From Ruminiclostridium papyrosolvens C7 (lineage in GTDB: Bacteria > Bacillota > Clostridia > Acetivibrionales > DSM-1351), in contig NZ_ATAY01000028.1 of the NCBI RefSeq assembly GCF_000421965.1, positions 1 through 64,000 on the forward strand: a DNA stretch of 64,000 nt, in the 5' to 3' direction. Positions 10,080 through 18,747 of this stretch are shown piece after piece. The position numbers and the translations under genes are program-made. Numbering within the stretch: position 1 is the stretch's first letter; the number at the start of each line of letters is the position of its first letter. Below the pieces are notes generated by a model. The model did not search any database. It saw only the letters and a program-made list of their open reading frames with translations, and was not told the origin of the DNA.

Positions 10080-11519
10080 CTATCTGTTCTCTTCAATAAG
10101 TTTATGTTTAATATCCCAAAGTCTTTGAGATAAGTCTACATAATATTCATGAGGGAACTCAAAACGCTTTACTTCGTCCCAAAGGGATTCAATTTGCTCC
10201 TTGCAGTATTTTCTGGTTTCCCGGATTGTCGGAACATCATACACTTTTTTGCCCCCTATAAATATGCGTACCAAAAGTTCCCTTGCTGTAAAATCAGAAA
10301 TAGTCTTACGCTTCCATGTAGCATCAGGATCAAAAAGCTCCAGTTCCTTTGTTTGGTCTATTGTTTCATCGTATACACAAAGTTGGTCTGCAATAGCTTT
10401 GCCGGTTTCATTTTCAAACAGGCGATATACTCTTTTAAAATGGGGATTGGTTATCTTAGTAACATTTTCACTCAGTTTTATCTTTGGAATAATTTCACCA
10501 TTTTCATTTTCAATAGCACACAGCTTGTAAACACCGCCGAATACAGGTTCACTTTTTGAAGTTATCAGCCGTTCTCCTACCCCAAAAATATCAATACATG
10601 CCCCCTGTGAAATCAAATCACTTATTATATATTCATCAAGAGCATTTGAGGCTACTATTTTACATTCTGTAAGTCCTGCATTATCAAGCATTTCTCTGGC
10701 CTTTTTTGACAAATATGTCATGTCCCCGCTATCCAGACGTATTGCACATTTTGTAATGCCTCGAGGAATGAGGACTTCCTTAATTGTACGTATAGCATTA
10801 GGAACGCCGCTTTTAAGCACATTATATGTGTCAACCAGAAGCGTGGTGTTATTGGGGTACAGTTCACAATAGGTCTTAAACGCCTCATATTCGCTATCAA
10901 ACATTTGAATCCATGAATGAGCCATTGTTCCGCCTGCGGGTACACCGTAGAGTTTGTCTGTCATAGCACATGCGGTGCCTTCGCAACCTGCAATGAAGGC
11001 AGCCCTCGCTCCAAGTACGGCTCCATCTGCCCCTTGTGCCCTTCTGGAGCCGAATTCCAGAACTGTTCTGCCTCTGGCTGCCCTAACTATACGGTTAGCC
11101 TTGGTAGCAATAAGGGATTGATGATTAATTGAAAGAAGTATAAAAGTCTCAATAAGCTGGGCTTCAATAACCGGCGCTTTTACGGTTATAATCGGTTCAT
11201 TGGGAAAAACAGGTGTTCCCTCGGGAACTGCAAATATGTCTCCGGTGAACCTGAAGTTTGAAAGATACTCCAAGAAGCTATCTGAAAACATATTGAGGTC
11301 TTTCAGGTATTTTATATCATCTTTTGAAAAATGCAGGTTTTGAATATATTCAATCACCTGTTCAAGACCGGCAGCGATAGCAAAACCGCCTCCATCAGGT
11401 ACTTTTCTGAAAAAAACATCAAAGTATGCAACTTTGTCGGCAAAACCATTGAGAAAATATCCGTTGCTCATCGTAAGCTCATAGAAATCACATAAGAGAG
11501 CATAAGTTTCATCAGTCAT
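10080..11519 (-). CDS. pncB: Nicotinate phosphoribosyltransferase
   Basis: The 479-residue enzyme converts nicotinate and PRPP to nicotinate mononucleotide in NAD salvage. Visible family motifs are the N-terminal ALLCDFYELTMSNGYF, EFGSRRAQGADGA, the RLDSGDM active-site strand and FGVGERLITS for phosphate binding. I place the start at the ATG at 11519, after GGAGG. The ATG 18 bp upstream overlaps that ribosome site and has none of its own. It is a single-gene unit upstream of spoIIE and transcribed in the same direction. Confidence 0.93.
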   Translation of the reverse strand: MTDETYALLCDFYELTMSNGYFLNGFADKVAYFDVFFRKVPDGGGFAIAAGLEQVIEYIQNLHFSKDDIKYLKDLNMFSDSFLEYLSNFRFTGDIFAVPEGTPVFPNEPIITVKAPVIEAQLIETFILLSINHQSLIATKANRIVRAARGRTVLEFGSRRAQGADGAVLGARAAFIAGCEGTACAMTDKLYGVPAGGTMAHSWIQMFDSEYEAFKTYCELYPNNTTLLVDTYNVLKSGVPNAIRTIKEVLIPRGITKCAIRLDSGDMTYLSKKAREMLDNAGLTECKIVASNALDEYIISDLISQGACIDIFGVGERLITSKSEPVFGGVYKLCAIENENGEIIPKIKLSENVTKITNPHFKRVYRLFENETGKAIADQLCVYDETIDQTKELELFDPDATWKRKTISDFTARELLVRIFIGGKKVYDVPTIRETRKYCKEQIESLWDEVKRFEFPHEYYVDLSQRLWDIKHKLIEENR

Positions 11520-11705
11520 AATAGTATAATCCTCCATATAATAATGAAAATTAGTATTTTATATATAAAAGTCTCATTATATTCAAGAGTATATACCAAA
11601 TGCCATAAAAATTACAGTAAGGCCCGAATGATTGACTATTAATATTGTGAAGAATAATATTATATATTGGGTACATTAATATTGCTATAGGGGCTGTGAT
11701 ATATA

Positions 11706-12551
11706 ATGAAGAAACATATTATGGATTTCATTTTAATTAATGTAGGATTGCTTCTGGTAGGTATAGGTATTTGTTTTTTTAAAATACCCAACAATTTCGC
11801 AACAGGTGGAGTAAGCGGACTTGCAATAATAGCCAGCAGTTTTTTTAAAGACATAGACGTAGGCCCGATGATGCTTATAATAAATATAGTCCTGCTCATT
11901 GTAGGATTCATTTTTCTAGGCCGGGATTTTGGCTCAAAAACAATGTATTCCAGCTTTGCCCTTTCAGGAATCGTATGGGCTATCCAAAAAATGTATCCGT
12001 TAAAGCATTCTCTGACTGACGATATGATGCTTGAACTAATCTTCTCAATTATTTTTCCTGCCATAGGCTCTGCCCTTGTTTTCAATCTCAATGCCTCTAC
12101 AGGAGGAACAGACATTGTAGCCAAGATACTCAGCAAACATACAAACCTGAACATCGGAAAAACACTGCTACTGACTGATTTTCTCATTGCAGCCGGAGCT
12201 GGAGCGGTCTTTGGAATAAAAATAGGAATGTATTCTATTTTGGGTCTTTCGCTTAAAGCTTTTGTTATTGACCTTGTAATGGAAGGGTTCAACGTTAGCA
12301 AGCAATTTGTTATTATCAGTTCCAAATCGGATGAGATAAAGGAATATATTGTAAGCCAGCTTAACAGGGGAGCTACTATATATAAAGCCGAGGGCGCATT
12401 CAGCCACAAGACTGAGGATGTAATTTCTACAGTTCTCAACAGAAGACAGGCTATAAAGCTCCGAAACTATATACGCAGTATAGACGACTCTGCATTTATA
12501 ACCATAAGCAATACTTCCGAAACCATAGGTAAAGGCTTTAGGAGTATATAA
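11706..12551 (+). CDS. YitT-family membrane protein (DUF161 + DUF2179)
   Basis: The 281-residue protein has five to six hydrophobic helices in its first ~190 residues, with the family signature LFFKIPNNFATGGVSGLA-like start and FNLNASTGGTDIVAKIL. A C-terminal cytoplasmic DUF2179 domain carries GATIYKAEGAFSHKTEDVI. This is the usual YitT/YpjC architecture in Firmicutes; the transported substrate or role is not established. It is a single gene that ends one base before a bidirectional hairpin shared with the convergent tRNA cluster. Confidence 0.9.
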   Translation: MKKHIMDFILINVGLLLVGIGICFFKIPNNFATGGVSGLAIIASSFFKDIDVGPMMLIINIVLLIVGFIFLGRDFGSKTMYSSFALSGIVWAIQKMYPLKHSLTDDMMLELIFSIIFPAIGSALVFNLNASTGGTDIVAKILSKHTNLNIGKTLLLTDFLIAAGAGAVFGIKIGMYSILGLSLKAFVIDLVMEGFNVSKQFVIISSKSDEIKEYIVSQLNRGATIYKAEGAFSHKTEDVISTVLNRRQAIKLRNYIRSIDDSAFITISNTSETIGKGFRSI

Positions 12552-12580
12552 AAAAAGACTGCATATAATGCAGTCTTTTT
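12552..12580. terminator. Bidirectional terminator between yitT-like gene and tRNA cluster
   Basis: AAAAAGACTGCAT and ATGCAGTCTTTTT form a near-perfect stem with A/T-rich flanks on both sides, serving the rightward protein gene and the leftward tRNA operon. Confidence 0.8.
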
Positions 12581-12655
12581 GGTGGGAACTATAGGGCTCG
12601 AACCTATGACCCTCTGCTTGTAAGGCAGATGCTCTCCCAGCTGAGCTAAGCTCCC
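12580..12655 (-). tRNA. tRNA-Val (anticodon TAC), CCA encoded
   Basis: Acceptor GGGAGCT pairs with AGTTCCC, the anticodon loop reads CTTACAA, the T arm is ATAGGTTCGAGCCCTAT, and CCA is encoded. It is the last gene of a three-tRNA leftward operon. Confidence 0.95.
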
Positions 12656-12658
12656 GAT

Positions 12659-12733
12659 TGGTGACCCATAGGGGAATCGAACCCCTGTTATCGCCGTGAA
12701 AGGGCGGTGTCTTAACCGCTTGACCAATGGGCC
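12659..12733 (-). tRNA. tRNA-Glu (anticodon TTC), CCA encoded
   Basis: Acceptor GGCCCAT pairs with ATGGGTC (one G-U pair), the anticodon loop reads CTTTCAC, the T arm is AGGGGTTCGATTCCCCT, and CCA is encoded. It lies 3 bp from tRNA-Val. Confidence 0.95.
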
Positions 12734-12765
12734 ATAAAATAAGCGATAGTTACTATCGCTTAAAA

Positions 12766-12842
12766 TGGTAGCGGCGGTGGGATTTGAACCTACGACCTGC
12801 CGGGTATGAACCGGATGCTCTGGCCAACTGAGCTACGCCGCC
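12766..12842 (-). tRNA. Elongator tRNA-Met (anticodon CAT), CCA encoded
   Basis: Acceptor GGCGGCG pairs with CGCCGCT (one G-U pair), the anticodon loop is TTCATAC (CAT), and the T arm is GTAGGTTCAAATCCCAC. The paired first position and the anticodon stem without three G-C pairs separate it from the initiator tRNA at 37603. A 10-bp palindrome (12741-12760) separates it from tRNA-Glu and may be a processing hairpin. Confidence 0.93.
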
Positions 12843-12877
12843 ATTTTTATGTCGCCCGTTCTCTAACGTGCTTTTAC

Positions 12878-12907
12878 ATTATACATAAGAAACAGGACAT
12901 GTGTCAA
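12878..12907 (-). promoter_or_regulatory. Promoter of the Met-Glu-Val tRNA operon
   Basis: On the minus strand TTGACA (12902-12907) and TATAAT (12878-12883) are both perfect sigma A hexamers, with an 18-bp spacer. The tRNA-Met 5' end is 35 bp downstream of the -10. Confidence 0.85.
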
Positions 12908-12969
12908 TAGGAAGTTTTATATTTTTTTTTAAAAATATAAACACCGTTAAATAGTCGCAAAAGGGCAGT

Positions 12970-12999
12970 AAAAAACCCTTAAACCACAAGGTATAAGGG
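12970..12999 (-). terminator. Terminator of the FG-GAP-like gene unit
   Basis: On the minus strand CCCTTATACC and GGTTTAAGGG form a stem with one mismatch, followed by six T residues. A second GC-rich hairpin (CGGCGGA with TCCGCCG, around 13033-13052) lies just before it. Confidence 0.65.
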
Positions 13000-13163
13000 A
13001 TCTATTTTTCAGGAGGAATATATTTTAAGACCGGCCGGCGGAATAATCCGCCGACCAGAATTGATTGTTTTCAACAATACAAATTTTATAGGAAATAGTT
13101 CTATTTGTATATGTATAAATTATTTAAAATTTTTATTTAATCAATTAATTTTATTGTACACTT

Positions 13164-13895
13164 TTACTCCTGAGATCCAAAAATAGCTACGTATTGGCTT
13201 GAAAGTTCAAACTTCATGTTTTGGAACTTCAATATACTCTGTACGTACCCCAGAGAATCCGCATGATACCGTCCTGCTATTTTCTGATAACCCAAAAGCT
13301 CATATACTCCGTTACCGTCAAAATCGACCGGATATAATCCGCTTAGGGGGTCAACCCAGCCTTCAATGGGTGCTTTGAGAATTCCCTCGTTAGTGTAAAT
13401 ATCACTTAGATACTCTCTGCCTTTATATGTTATATCCAGTATGTACGTAGTTTTCTCTGCCAAGCTTTGAACTGACACCTTGTAATAATTCAGATAGTTT
13501 ACTTTGTATTGGTATTTATTATTAAAATCTTCATAATTGAATATCATTGCAAGGCGGTTATTAACATCAGAAAAAACGTAATAAAACATTATGCCGCCGC
13601 TTCCGCCTGAATTAATTCCTACTAATATATCATTAATTCTATCTCCGGTGAAATCCCCCAGAAACAGCCTCGGGGAATAGCCTGCATCTGAAGGAAGCTT
13701 GGAATTCTGCTTAATACCCGTTCTTCCATCCTTTATGACTAATGTAATATCCCGCAAAAAATTGCTGTCAGGTGTTTTTACAGCTGTGAGATATACATAA
13801 TCGGCAATCCTGTCTCCGTTCACGTCACCGTAGGCACTGGCAACTACGTTTCCGATATCGTTTGGAAACGAACCTGAATTGTTTGAATACAGCAT
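13164..13895 (-). CDS. FG-GAP/VCBS-repeat protein of unknown function
   Basis: The ATG at 13895 has AAGGGG eight bases upstream; an in-frame TTG 21 bp further out has no site. The 243-residue product contains at least three Asp-rich FG-GAP-like units: AYGDVNGDRIADYVYL, FLGDFTGDRINDILVG and VDFDGNGVYELLGY. In integrin-type propellers such loops bind calcium. No signal peptide is visible, so the protein may be cytoplasmic or packed with the spore, as some clostridial VCBS proteins appear to be. The product is likely a small propeller; the function is unknown. Confidence 0.75.
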   Translation of the reverse strand: MLYSNNSGSFPNDIGNVVASAYGDVNGDRIADYVYLTAVKTPDSNFLRDITLVIKDGRTGIKQNSKLPSDAGYSPRLFLGDFTGDRINDILVGINSGGSGGIMFYYVFSDVNNRLAMIFNYEDFNNKYQYKVNYLNYYKVSVQSLAEKTTYILDITYKGREYLSDIYTNEGILKAPIEGWVDPLSGLYPVDFDGNGVYELLGYQKIAGRYHADSLGYVQSILKFQNMKFELSSQYVAIFGSQE

Positions 13896-14143
13896 TAAGT
13901 CTACCCCTTTTTTCAATATTTTGAACTGCTAATATATAATATGAAGAGCTTCTTTATTGGTGAAATTATATATTTCCCATAACCCAAATATTGAATAAAC
14001 AATTCTCTGCAAGGGTATAAATATTAATGCCACTTTCGTACTCATTTACAATTTGCAAATACAATATATATGTTCTTCAAATCAATTACATCTAATATTA
14101 TTATATGGAAGTGAGTAAATTTTGTATAAGGTCAGGTGACCAT

Positions 14144-14374
14144 ATGATAATTCAATGTGAAAAAAAGGAATTTATTCAGCAGGGCGACCAATTGGCAATA
14201 ACCCGAGATGACAAGCTAATCGGCTACGGTAAAGTTATCGCCCTTCTGGACGAACACGTACTAGTAGATATTGATGATTCAGCCAGTAAATCATTATTTG
14301 AACTCTTCGCAGAAGCTATCCCTTGTGACTTTACATTCGTCAACGAAAAATATATCCCCAAAAACATCGAGTAA
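14144..14374 (+). CDS. Small hypothetical protein
   Basis: I take the ATG at 14144, which follows AGGTGA by four bases; an in-frame ATG at 14105 lacks a site. The 76-residue acidic product (start MIIQCEKKEF) looks like a compact beta-rich domain and has no membrane segment. No family recognised. The 230 bp between it and the protease gene hold an inverted repeat (CCGGGGTA with TACCCGG, near 14410-14440) without a T run, plus the promoter region of the protease. Confidence 0.55.
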   Translation: MIIQCEKKEFIQQGDQLAITRDDKLIGYGKVIALLDEHVLVDIDDSASKSLFELFAEAIPCDFTFVNEKYIPKNIE

Positions 14375-14610
14375 ACGTCAATATCAGGTATCCCATGTTT
14401 ACCGGGGTAAAATCGTTTGCTGGAAAATACCCGGCTTACGGTTACCCTGGCAGACAGGAATTGCACTATTACTTTTATGTCATGTTAACATTTTGTTTTA
14501 AAAATCATAACAGTTTATTAACTTTTTCTTCGTAAAAAATACATAATTTACAGCTATTATATAAACATAAGATAACTTAATGAAATTTTAAACGATAGGA
14601 GGACTCAATT

Positions 14611-15903
14611 ATGTATAACAATAATGATGATTGGAACAATGAATACTATAATAATTCAAACTTTGATAACAACCAAATTATAACAATAACCCCTAAAAGA
14701 AAAAAACATAAGTTTACTACCTATTTATCACTTGTACTTATAACCTCAATGGTTACCGGGGCAGCAGTTGGTGGCGGAATGTACTACAAGTTTTCAAAGG
14801 AACTTGACAGACAGGTGGGAGATCTTCAGAAAACGGTTGCGCTCTCAGCAAAAAGCAATACAGACTCCACTGTAGGAACCCTTACTTCATCCTCAGCCGA
14901 ATCACTCAAAGCTGCCACTCTTCTAAATACTTCGGCGGGAGACATGAGTATTTCCGAAATAGCAAAGAAAGTCGGCCCCTCAATTGTAGGTGTAACAATG
15001 AGCGTTCAAAACAGTCGTTCTTCGGGATTCTACGGTTTTGGAACACCATCCAACTCCAGTTCTGAAGGTTCAGGTATAATAATCAGTTCAGACGGATATA
15101 TAATGACAAATTACCATGTTGTATCATACGCAGACCCTAAGAGCGGAGCAAAAAACACTACACTTACAGTGTATTTACCTGATAAAAGACAAGCAAAAGC
15201 TACATTTATAGGCGGTGATGAGGATAACGATCTTGCTGTTATAAAGATAAATCTTACTAACCTTCCTGTTGCAGAACTTGGCAGCTCCTCCCAAGTAGAA
15301 GTCGGAGAAACTGCTGTAGCCATTGGAAACCCACTTGGAATGGAGTTCGCCGGCTCTGTAACCGTTGGTGTAATAAGTGCACTAAACAGGCAGGTTGATA
15401 CAGGTAACGGGCCTATGGATCTTTTCCAGACAGACGCTGCAATAAATCCCGGCAATAGCGGCGGTGCCCTTGTAAATTCAAAAGGACAGGTAATTGGTAT
15501 AAATTCGGCCAAGATATCTGAAAGTGGTGTTGAAGGCCTTGGCTTTGCGATACCAATGGACACAGCAAAACCGATAATTGAACAGCTAAAAACCTATGGA
15601 TACGTTAAAGGAAAGCCTTTGATAGGAATTTCAACTCAGGAAGTTCCTGAGCAATACTCTCAAATGTATGGAATTCCTGTAGGACTCTACGTAGTGGAGG
15701 TGACTCCGGGCGGAGCCGCTGCAAATGCCGGTATCAAAGCAAAGGACATTATTATTAAGGTAGACGGTAAACAAGTTAAAACGAATGCAGATATCGATGC
15801 AATTAAGAAACTGCATAAAGCCGGTGATACTGTAGACGTAGTCGTTTCCAGAAGCAGCCAGCAAGTAACTCTCAAACTTACATTTACTGAAGCTAAACAG
15901 TAG
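14611..15903 (+). CDS. htrA: HtrA/DegP-like membrane-anchored serine protease with PDZ domain
   Basis: Ribosome site AGGAGG precedes the ATG. The 430-residue protein has a short Asn-rich cytoplasmic N-terminus, one transmembrane helix (about residues 32-56), a trypsin-like domain and a C-terminal PDZ domain (about 330-430, GVYVVEVTPGGAAANAGIK). The catalytic triad is visible: His in TNYHVV, Asp in EDNDLAVI, Ser in NPGNSGGAL. HtrA-type proteases degrade or refold damaged exported proteins at the cell surface. It is a single-gene unit ended by a strong bidirectional terminator. Confidence 0.95.
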   Translation: MYNNNDDWNNEYYNNSNFDNNQIITITPKRKKHKFTTYLSLVLITSMVTGAAVGGGMYYKFSKELDRQVGDLQKTVALSAKSNTDSTVGTLTSSSAESLKAATLLNTSAGDMSISEIAKKVGPSIVGVTMSVQNSRSSGFYGFGTPSNSSSEGSGIIISSDGYIMTNYHVVSYADPKSGAKNTTLTVYLPDKRQAKATFIGGDEDNDLAVIKINLTNLPVAELGSSSQVEVGETAVAIGNPLGMEFAGSVTVGVISALNRQVDTGNGPMDLFQTDAAINPGNSGGALVNSKGQVIGINSAKISESGVEGLGFAIPMDTAKPIIEQLKTYGYVKGKPLIGISTQEVPEQYSQMYGIPVGLYVVEVTPGGAAANAGIKAKDIIIKVDGKQVKTNADIDAIKKLHKAGDTVDVVVSRSSQQVTLKLTFTEAKQ

Positions 15904-15918
15904 CAATCAATTTCTAAT

Positions 15919-15966
15919 GACAAGTCAGGGCTTTAAAATATACCCCCTAAAGCCCTGACTTGTTTT
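15919..15966. terminator. Strong bidirectional terminator
   Basis: CAAGTCAGGGCTTTA and TAAAGCCCTGACTTG pair perfectly around a 12-nt loop, with T-rich sequence on both strands. It also contains the last codons of the convergent acetyltransferase gene. Confidence 0.9.
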
Positions 15967-16561
15967 TTATTTTCAGTTCCATCTTATGAAAGAATTTTTC
16001 ACCCAGAAGTTTAAGATAAATATCCCCCATACCCTTCTCAATTGTTTCATTTAAACCGCTGATGGAATTTGTATTAATCTGTAGAGTTTCCTTCGGTAAA
16101 ATCATCAGATACATAGGAATATCCCATATAGAATATTCAATATCCGGCAGCAGTATGAAGCCGGCTTTTTCATAGAATTTTATCCTGTTTTCCCTTATAT
16201 TGCGTTCTTTCTGTTCCAAAGCATCCTCCGGCTTTTCAACCTCAACAATAATACTTCTCTCACCGCAATATCTGTTTTTTAACATTTCAATGAATTTTGA
16301 GCCGAATCCTTTTCCCCTATATTCCTTATAAACTGCCAATAAGCTTATTAGAACTAAAGAATTTGTACTGTCTCCGGTACAAATTGAGTATGCAACAGCT
16401 TTCTCGTCATTTACAAGCACAAAACCCTTTTGAATGTCTTTCTCAAGCTGATTGTATAAAACTTTATAGGGCGGATACTCTCCCGGAGCAAAGTCATTTA
16501 CTATGTTTATGTATAAATCCCTGACCTCTTGCAGATTAATAGGCCTTATATCGTATGCCAT
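15947..16561 (-). CDS. GNAT-family N-acetyltransferase
   Basis: The N-terminal 150 residues hold a GNAT domain: LLAVYKEYRGKGFGSKFIEML is split across the acetyl-CoA loop, and the later NRIKFYEKAGF is motif B. The last ~45 residues form an extra tail ending in a basic KMELKIKNK segment. The gene lies 3 bp after msrA on the same strand, so it probably belongs to the msrA transcript. Substrate unknown. Confidence 0.8.
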   Translation of the reverse strand: MAYDIRPINLQEVRDLYINIVNDFAPGEYPPYKVLYNQLEKDIQKGFVLVNDEKAVAYSICTGDSTNSLVLISLLAVYKEYRGKGFGSKFIEMLKNRYCGERSIIVEVEKPEDALEQKERNIRENRIKFYEKAGFILLPDIEYSIWDIPMYLMILPKETLQINTNSISGLNETIEKGMGDIYLKLLGEKFFHKMELKIKNKSGL

Positions 16562-16564
16562 AGT

Positions 16565-17083
16565 TCATTCCTTTCCAATGTCATTAAGTATGGACAAGTC
16601 AATGTGACAGTACCCATGAGGATTTTTATCAAGATACTCCTGATGATAATCCTCTGCTTTATAAAAATTATCAAGAGGAAGAACCTCTGTCAGGATTTTT
16701 CCTTTGTACAACTGCTGTTTGCTGTTGAGGTAGCTTTCTATAACTTCTCTGTCGTCGGAATTCTTATAATAAATACCTGTACGGTACTGTGAACCTATAT
16801 CGTTTCCCTGTCTGTTCAGCAAGGTTGGGTCTATAATTTTGAAAAAGTAATCCAGCAGCTTTTCAATGGAAATTTTAGTTGTATCAAACTTTACATAAAC
16901 AGTTTCAGCATGGCCTGTTGACCTTCTGCAAACATCTTCATAGGTAGGGTTTTCAGTGTTTCCGTTTGCATATCCAACCTCCGTATGGATTACTCCCGGA
17001 AGTCTCGACAAAAAAGCCTGAACTCCCCAGAAGCATCCTCCCGCAAGCCATATCTCCGAGATACTCATATTTGCTTCAATCAT
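16565..17083 (-). CDS. msrA: Peptide methionine-(S)-S-oxide reductase MsrA
   Basis: The catalytic motif AGGCFWG (nucleophilic Cys) near the N-terminus, followed by GYANGNTENPTYEDVC and QGNDIGSQYRTGIYY, identifies MsrA, which repairs oxidised methionine with thioredoxin. I choose the ATG at 17083 because AAAGGAG lies eight bases upstream. A longer frame starting at 17128 would overlap the upstream DUF503 gene and has no site. Upstream DUF503 and LUD genes lie on the same strand. Confidence 0.93.
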   Translation of the reverse strand: MIEANMSISEIWLAGGCFWGVQAFLSRLPGVIHTEVGYANGNTENPTYEDVCRRSTGHAETVYVKFDTTKISIEKLLDYFFKIIDPTLLNRQGNDIGSQYRTGIYYKNSDDREVIESYLNSKQQLYKGKILTEVLPLDNFYKAEDYHQEYLDKNPHGYCHIDLSILNDIGKE

Positions 17084-17105
17084 TGCAACCACTCCTTTTG
17101 TATAT

Positions 17106-17387
17106 TTATCTGTCCTCAAATAAAACATCAGTTATTTCTGCTTCTGTATTTGCCTCTATAAATTTCATGACTTCATTCAGAACAGCATTTGCCTGTGCTC
17201 TGCCTGTAGACACACAGGCCATACCTATTACAATAGTCTGATATAAATCCTGCTCCTCTGTTTCAGCTATGGAAATGTTAAATTTGTTTCTGGCCCTTTG
17301 CACGATACTTTTAACTATCATACGCTTGTCCTTGAGCGAATGGCACATAGGTGCATAAAGCTTTATTCTCAGGGTTGATACAATCAT
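17106..17387 (-). CDS. DUF503 family protein (YlxP-like)
   Basis: The 93-residue product (MIVSTLRIKLYAPMCHSLKDKR at the start, then VQRARNKFNISIAE and VIGMACVSTGRAQAN) fits the DUF503/YlxP family, which is found next to rbfA in many Firmicutes. Here it instead sits between the LUD gene and msrA. Biochemical function is unknown. Confidence 0.8.
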   Translation of the reverse strand: MIVSTLRIKLYAPMCHSLKDKRMIVKSIVQRARNKFNISIAETEEQDLYQTIVIGMACVSTGRAQANAVLNEVMKFIEANTEAEITDVLFEDR

Positions 17388-17414
17388 ACAGCCTCCCTCT
17401 ACAATTGAAACCTA

Positions 17415-18089
17415 TTAATAGCCCAGTTCCTCTCCAACTATTATTACCTTAATCCTGTCCTTTTGGTTCTGGTATGCACTGACAACATAATTGCAGCATA
17501 TTCTGTTTTGCCCGCCGCATCCACTTGTCATACAGGAATTCCCGGAAGCCAGTCCCATGCACTCTCCTTTTTCCGAACAATAGGAGGTATAATCAAGTCG
17601 AGTGGCGTTTGCCGGAGCTGCCATGGTTTTTACCCTTTTAACTGCATCATCCAGATTTCCTACTATTTTATTTATACCCACCACAATTATTACTGATTCC
17701 GGACCGTAACATATAGCAGCTACCCTATTGGAATTACCGTCTACATTGTATAGTTCCCCATTTTCCGTAATGGCATTCGAACTACTTAGATACACATCAG
17801 CAAAAAATGATTTTCTAAAAATTTGTCGCATCTGTTCCCGGGATAATCCCTTTTCATAGCGGTCTAGAAGGGTGTATTTACCCGAACGAAGCAAATCTAT
17901 AATTCCTGCTTCAAATAAGCTCATAGAACCGCCCACTGCAACCGTATCTCCCTCTTTAAGCAATTCAGCTACCTTCCCTGCAACATCCTTTACAGTTTCT
18001 ACATAATAAGGTTGCATGTTATTGGCTTTCAGATTTTCCATGGTTTTCTTAATTCTTTTGTCTAAAATAGCCTTTGTATTTTTATCCAT
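17415..18089 (-). CDS. LUD-domain protein (LutC/YkgG-like)
   Basis: The ATG at 18089 is preceded by GGAGGGG at six bases; an upstream ATG in frame lies before that site. The 224-residue protein carries the LUD fold (VAVGGSMSLFEAGII, then VYLSSSNAITENGEL and VGINKIVGNLDDAVKRVK). The LUD family includes LutC of lactate oxidation, but no lutA/lutB partner is present here. A Cys-rich C-terminal stretch (CMGLASGNSCMTSGCGGQNR) may bind a metal cluster. Confidence 0.82.
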   Translation of the reverse strand: MDKNTKAILDKRIKKTMENLKANNMQPYYVETVKDVAGKVAELLKEGDTVAVGGSMSLFEAGIIDLLRSGKYTLLDRYEKGLSREQMRQIFRKSFFADVYLSSSNAITENGELYNVDGNSNRVAAICYGPESVIIVVGINKIVGNLDDAVKRVKTMAAPANATRLDYTSYCSEKGECMGLASGNSCMTSGCGGQNRICCNYVVSAYQNQKDRIKVIIVGEELGY

Positions 18090-18108
18090 TTTTAACCCCT
18101 CCATTATC

Positions 18109-18570
18109 CTATATATTAAAATCCTGCGTGCTTTCAGACTCTGATTTTATGAGCATCAGGAGTGCTTTTTCAAAGGCTTCATCATTCTCCTTTGACCTTT
18201 TTCTTATAGTGCCGGTTCTTCCTCCCGCCCTCCTGATTTTTTGTCCCAAATGTCTTTCAAATAACAATCTGTCGATATTATTGTCCGAGTATATCAAGCC
18301 ATTCTGATTCAGAACTTTTGCGCCTTTACCCAGTCCCATAGCAGCTACACCATAGTCCTGAGTGACCACAATATCGTTCTTTTGGAGCATATTGATAAGC
18401 TTTATGTCAACACTGTCACGTGCCTTGTCTACGGTAATTACCGTACTATATCCATCATTTAGTTGGTGACTGGTATCAATAATCATGATAACTGGAATGC
18501 CATATTCCTTTGCAATCCTGATGATTATATTCTTTACCGGGCATGCATCTGCATCTACAAGTATTTGCAT
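18109..18570 (-). CDS. UPF0178/DUF188 family protein (YaiI/YqxD-like)
   Basis: The start MQILVDADACPVKNIIIRIA and the later VTQDYGVAAMGLGKGAKVLNQNG region are diagnostic of the DUF188 (YaiI/YqxD) family, a PIN-like fold with conserved Asp residues. The C-terminus has the basic RRAGGRTGTIRKR stretch. It lies 19 bp upstream of the LUD gene start and is probably co-transcribed. Molecular function unproven, possibly a nuclease. Confidence 0.88.
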   Translation of the reverse strand: MQILVDADACPVKNIIIRIAKEYGIPVIMIIDTSHQLNDGYSTVITVDKARDSVDIKLINMLQKNDIVVTQDYGVAAMGLGKGAKVLNQNGLIYSDNNIDRLLFERHLGQKIRRAGGRTGTIRKRSKENDEAFEKALLMLIKSESESTQDFNI

Positions 18571-18696
18571 ATAAGTTCCTTCCGGCTTTCATTTTATTTA
18601 TTATTCTATACCAAATAATTCAATTAAATCAACTATCCTAAATCTTTTCAGACTCAGGACATTAGGTTAACGTTAAGTTTCATATTCTATAAAAAA

Positions 18697-18722
18697 TAAA
18701 AAAATCACATGGAATACCCATG
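18697..18722 (-). terminator. Terminator of the LacI-family regulator gene
   Basis: On the minus strand CATGG-GTATT-CCATG forms a short stem followed by TGATTTTTTTATTTTTT, 26 bp after the stop. Confidence 0.65.
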
Positions 18723-18747
18723 CAATTTTTTATTTTATTTTTGCCGG

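Noticed and set aside
14395-14470. Possible riboswitch or structured RNA before the HtrA gene
   Set aside because: There is one GC-rich inverted repeat, but I could match no known riboswitch core and no expression platform leads into the protease gene.
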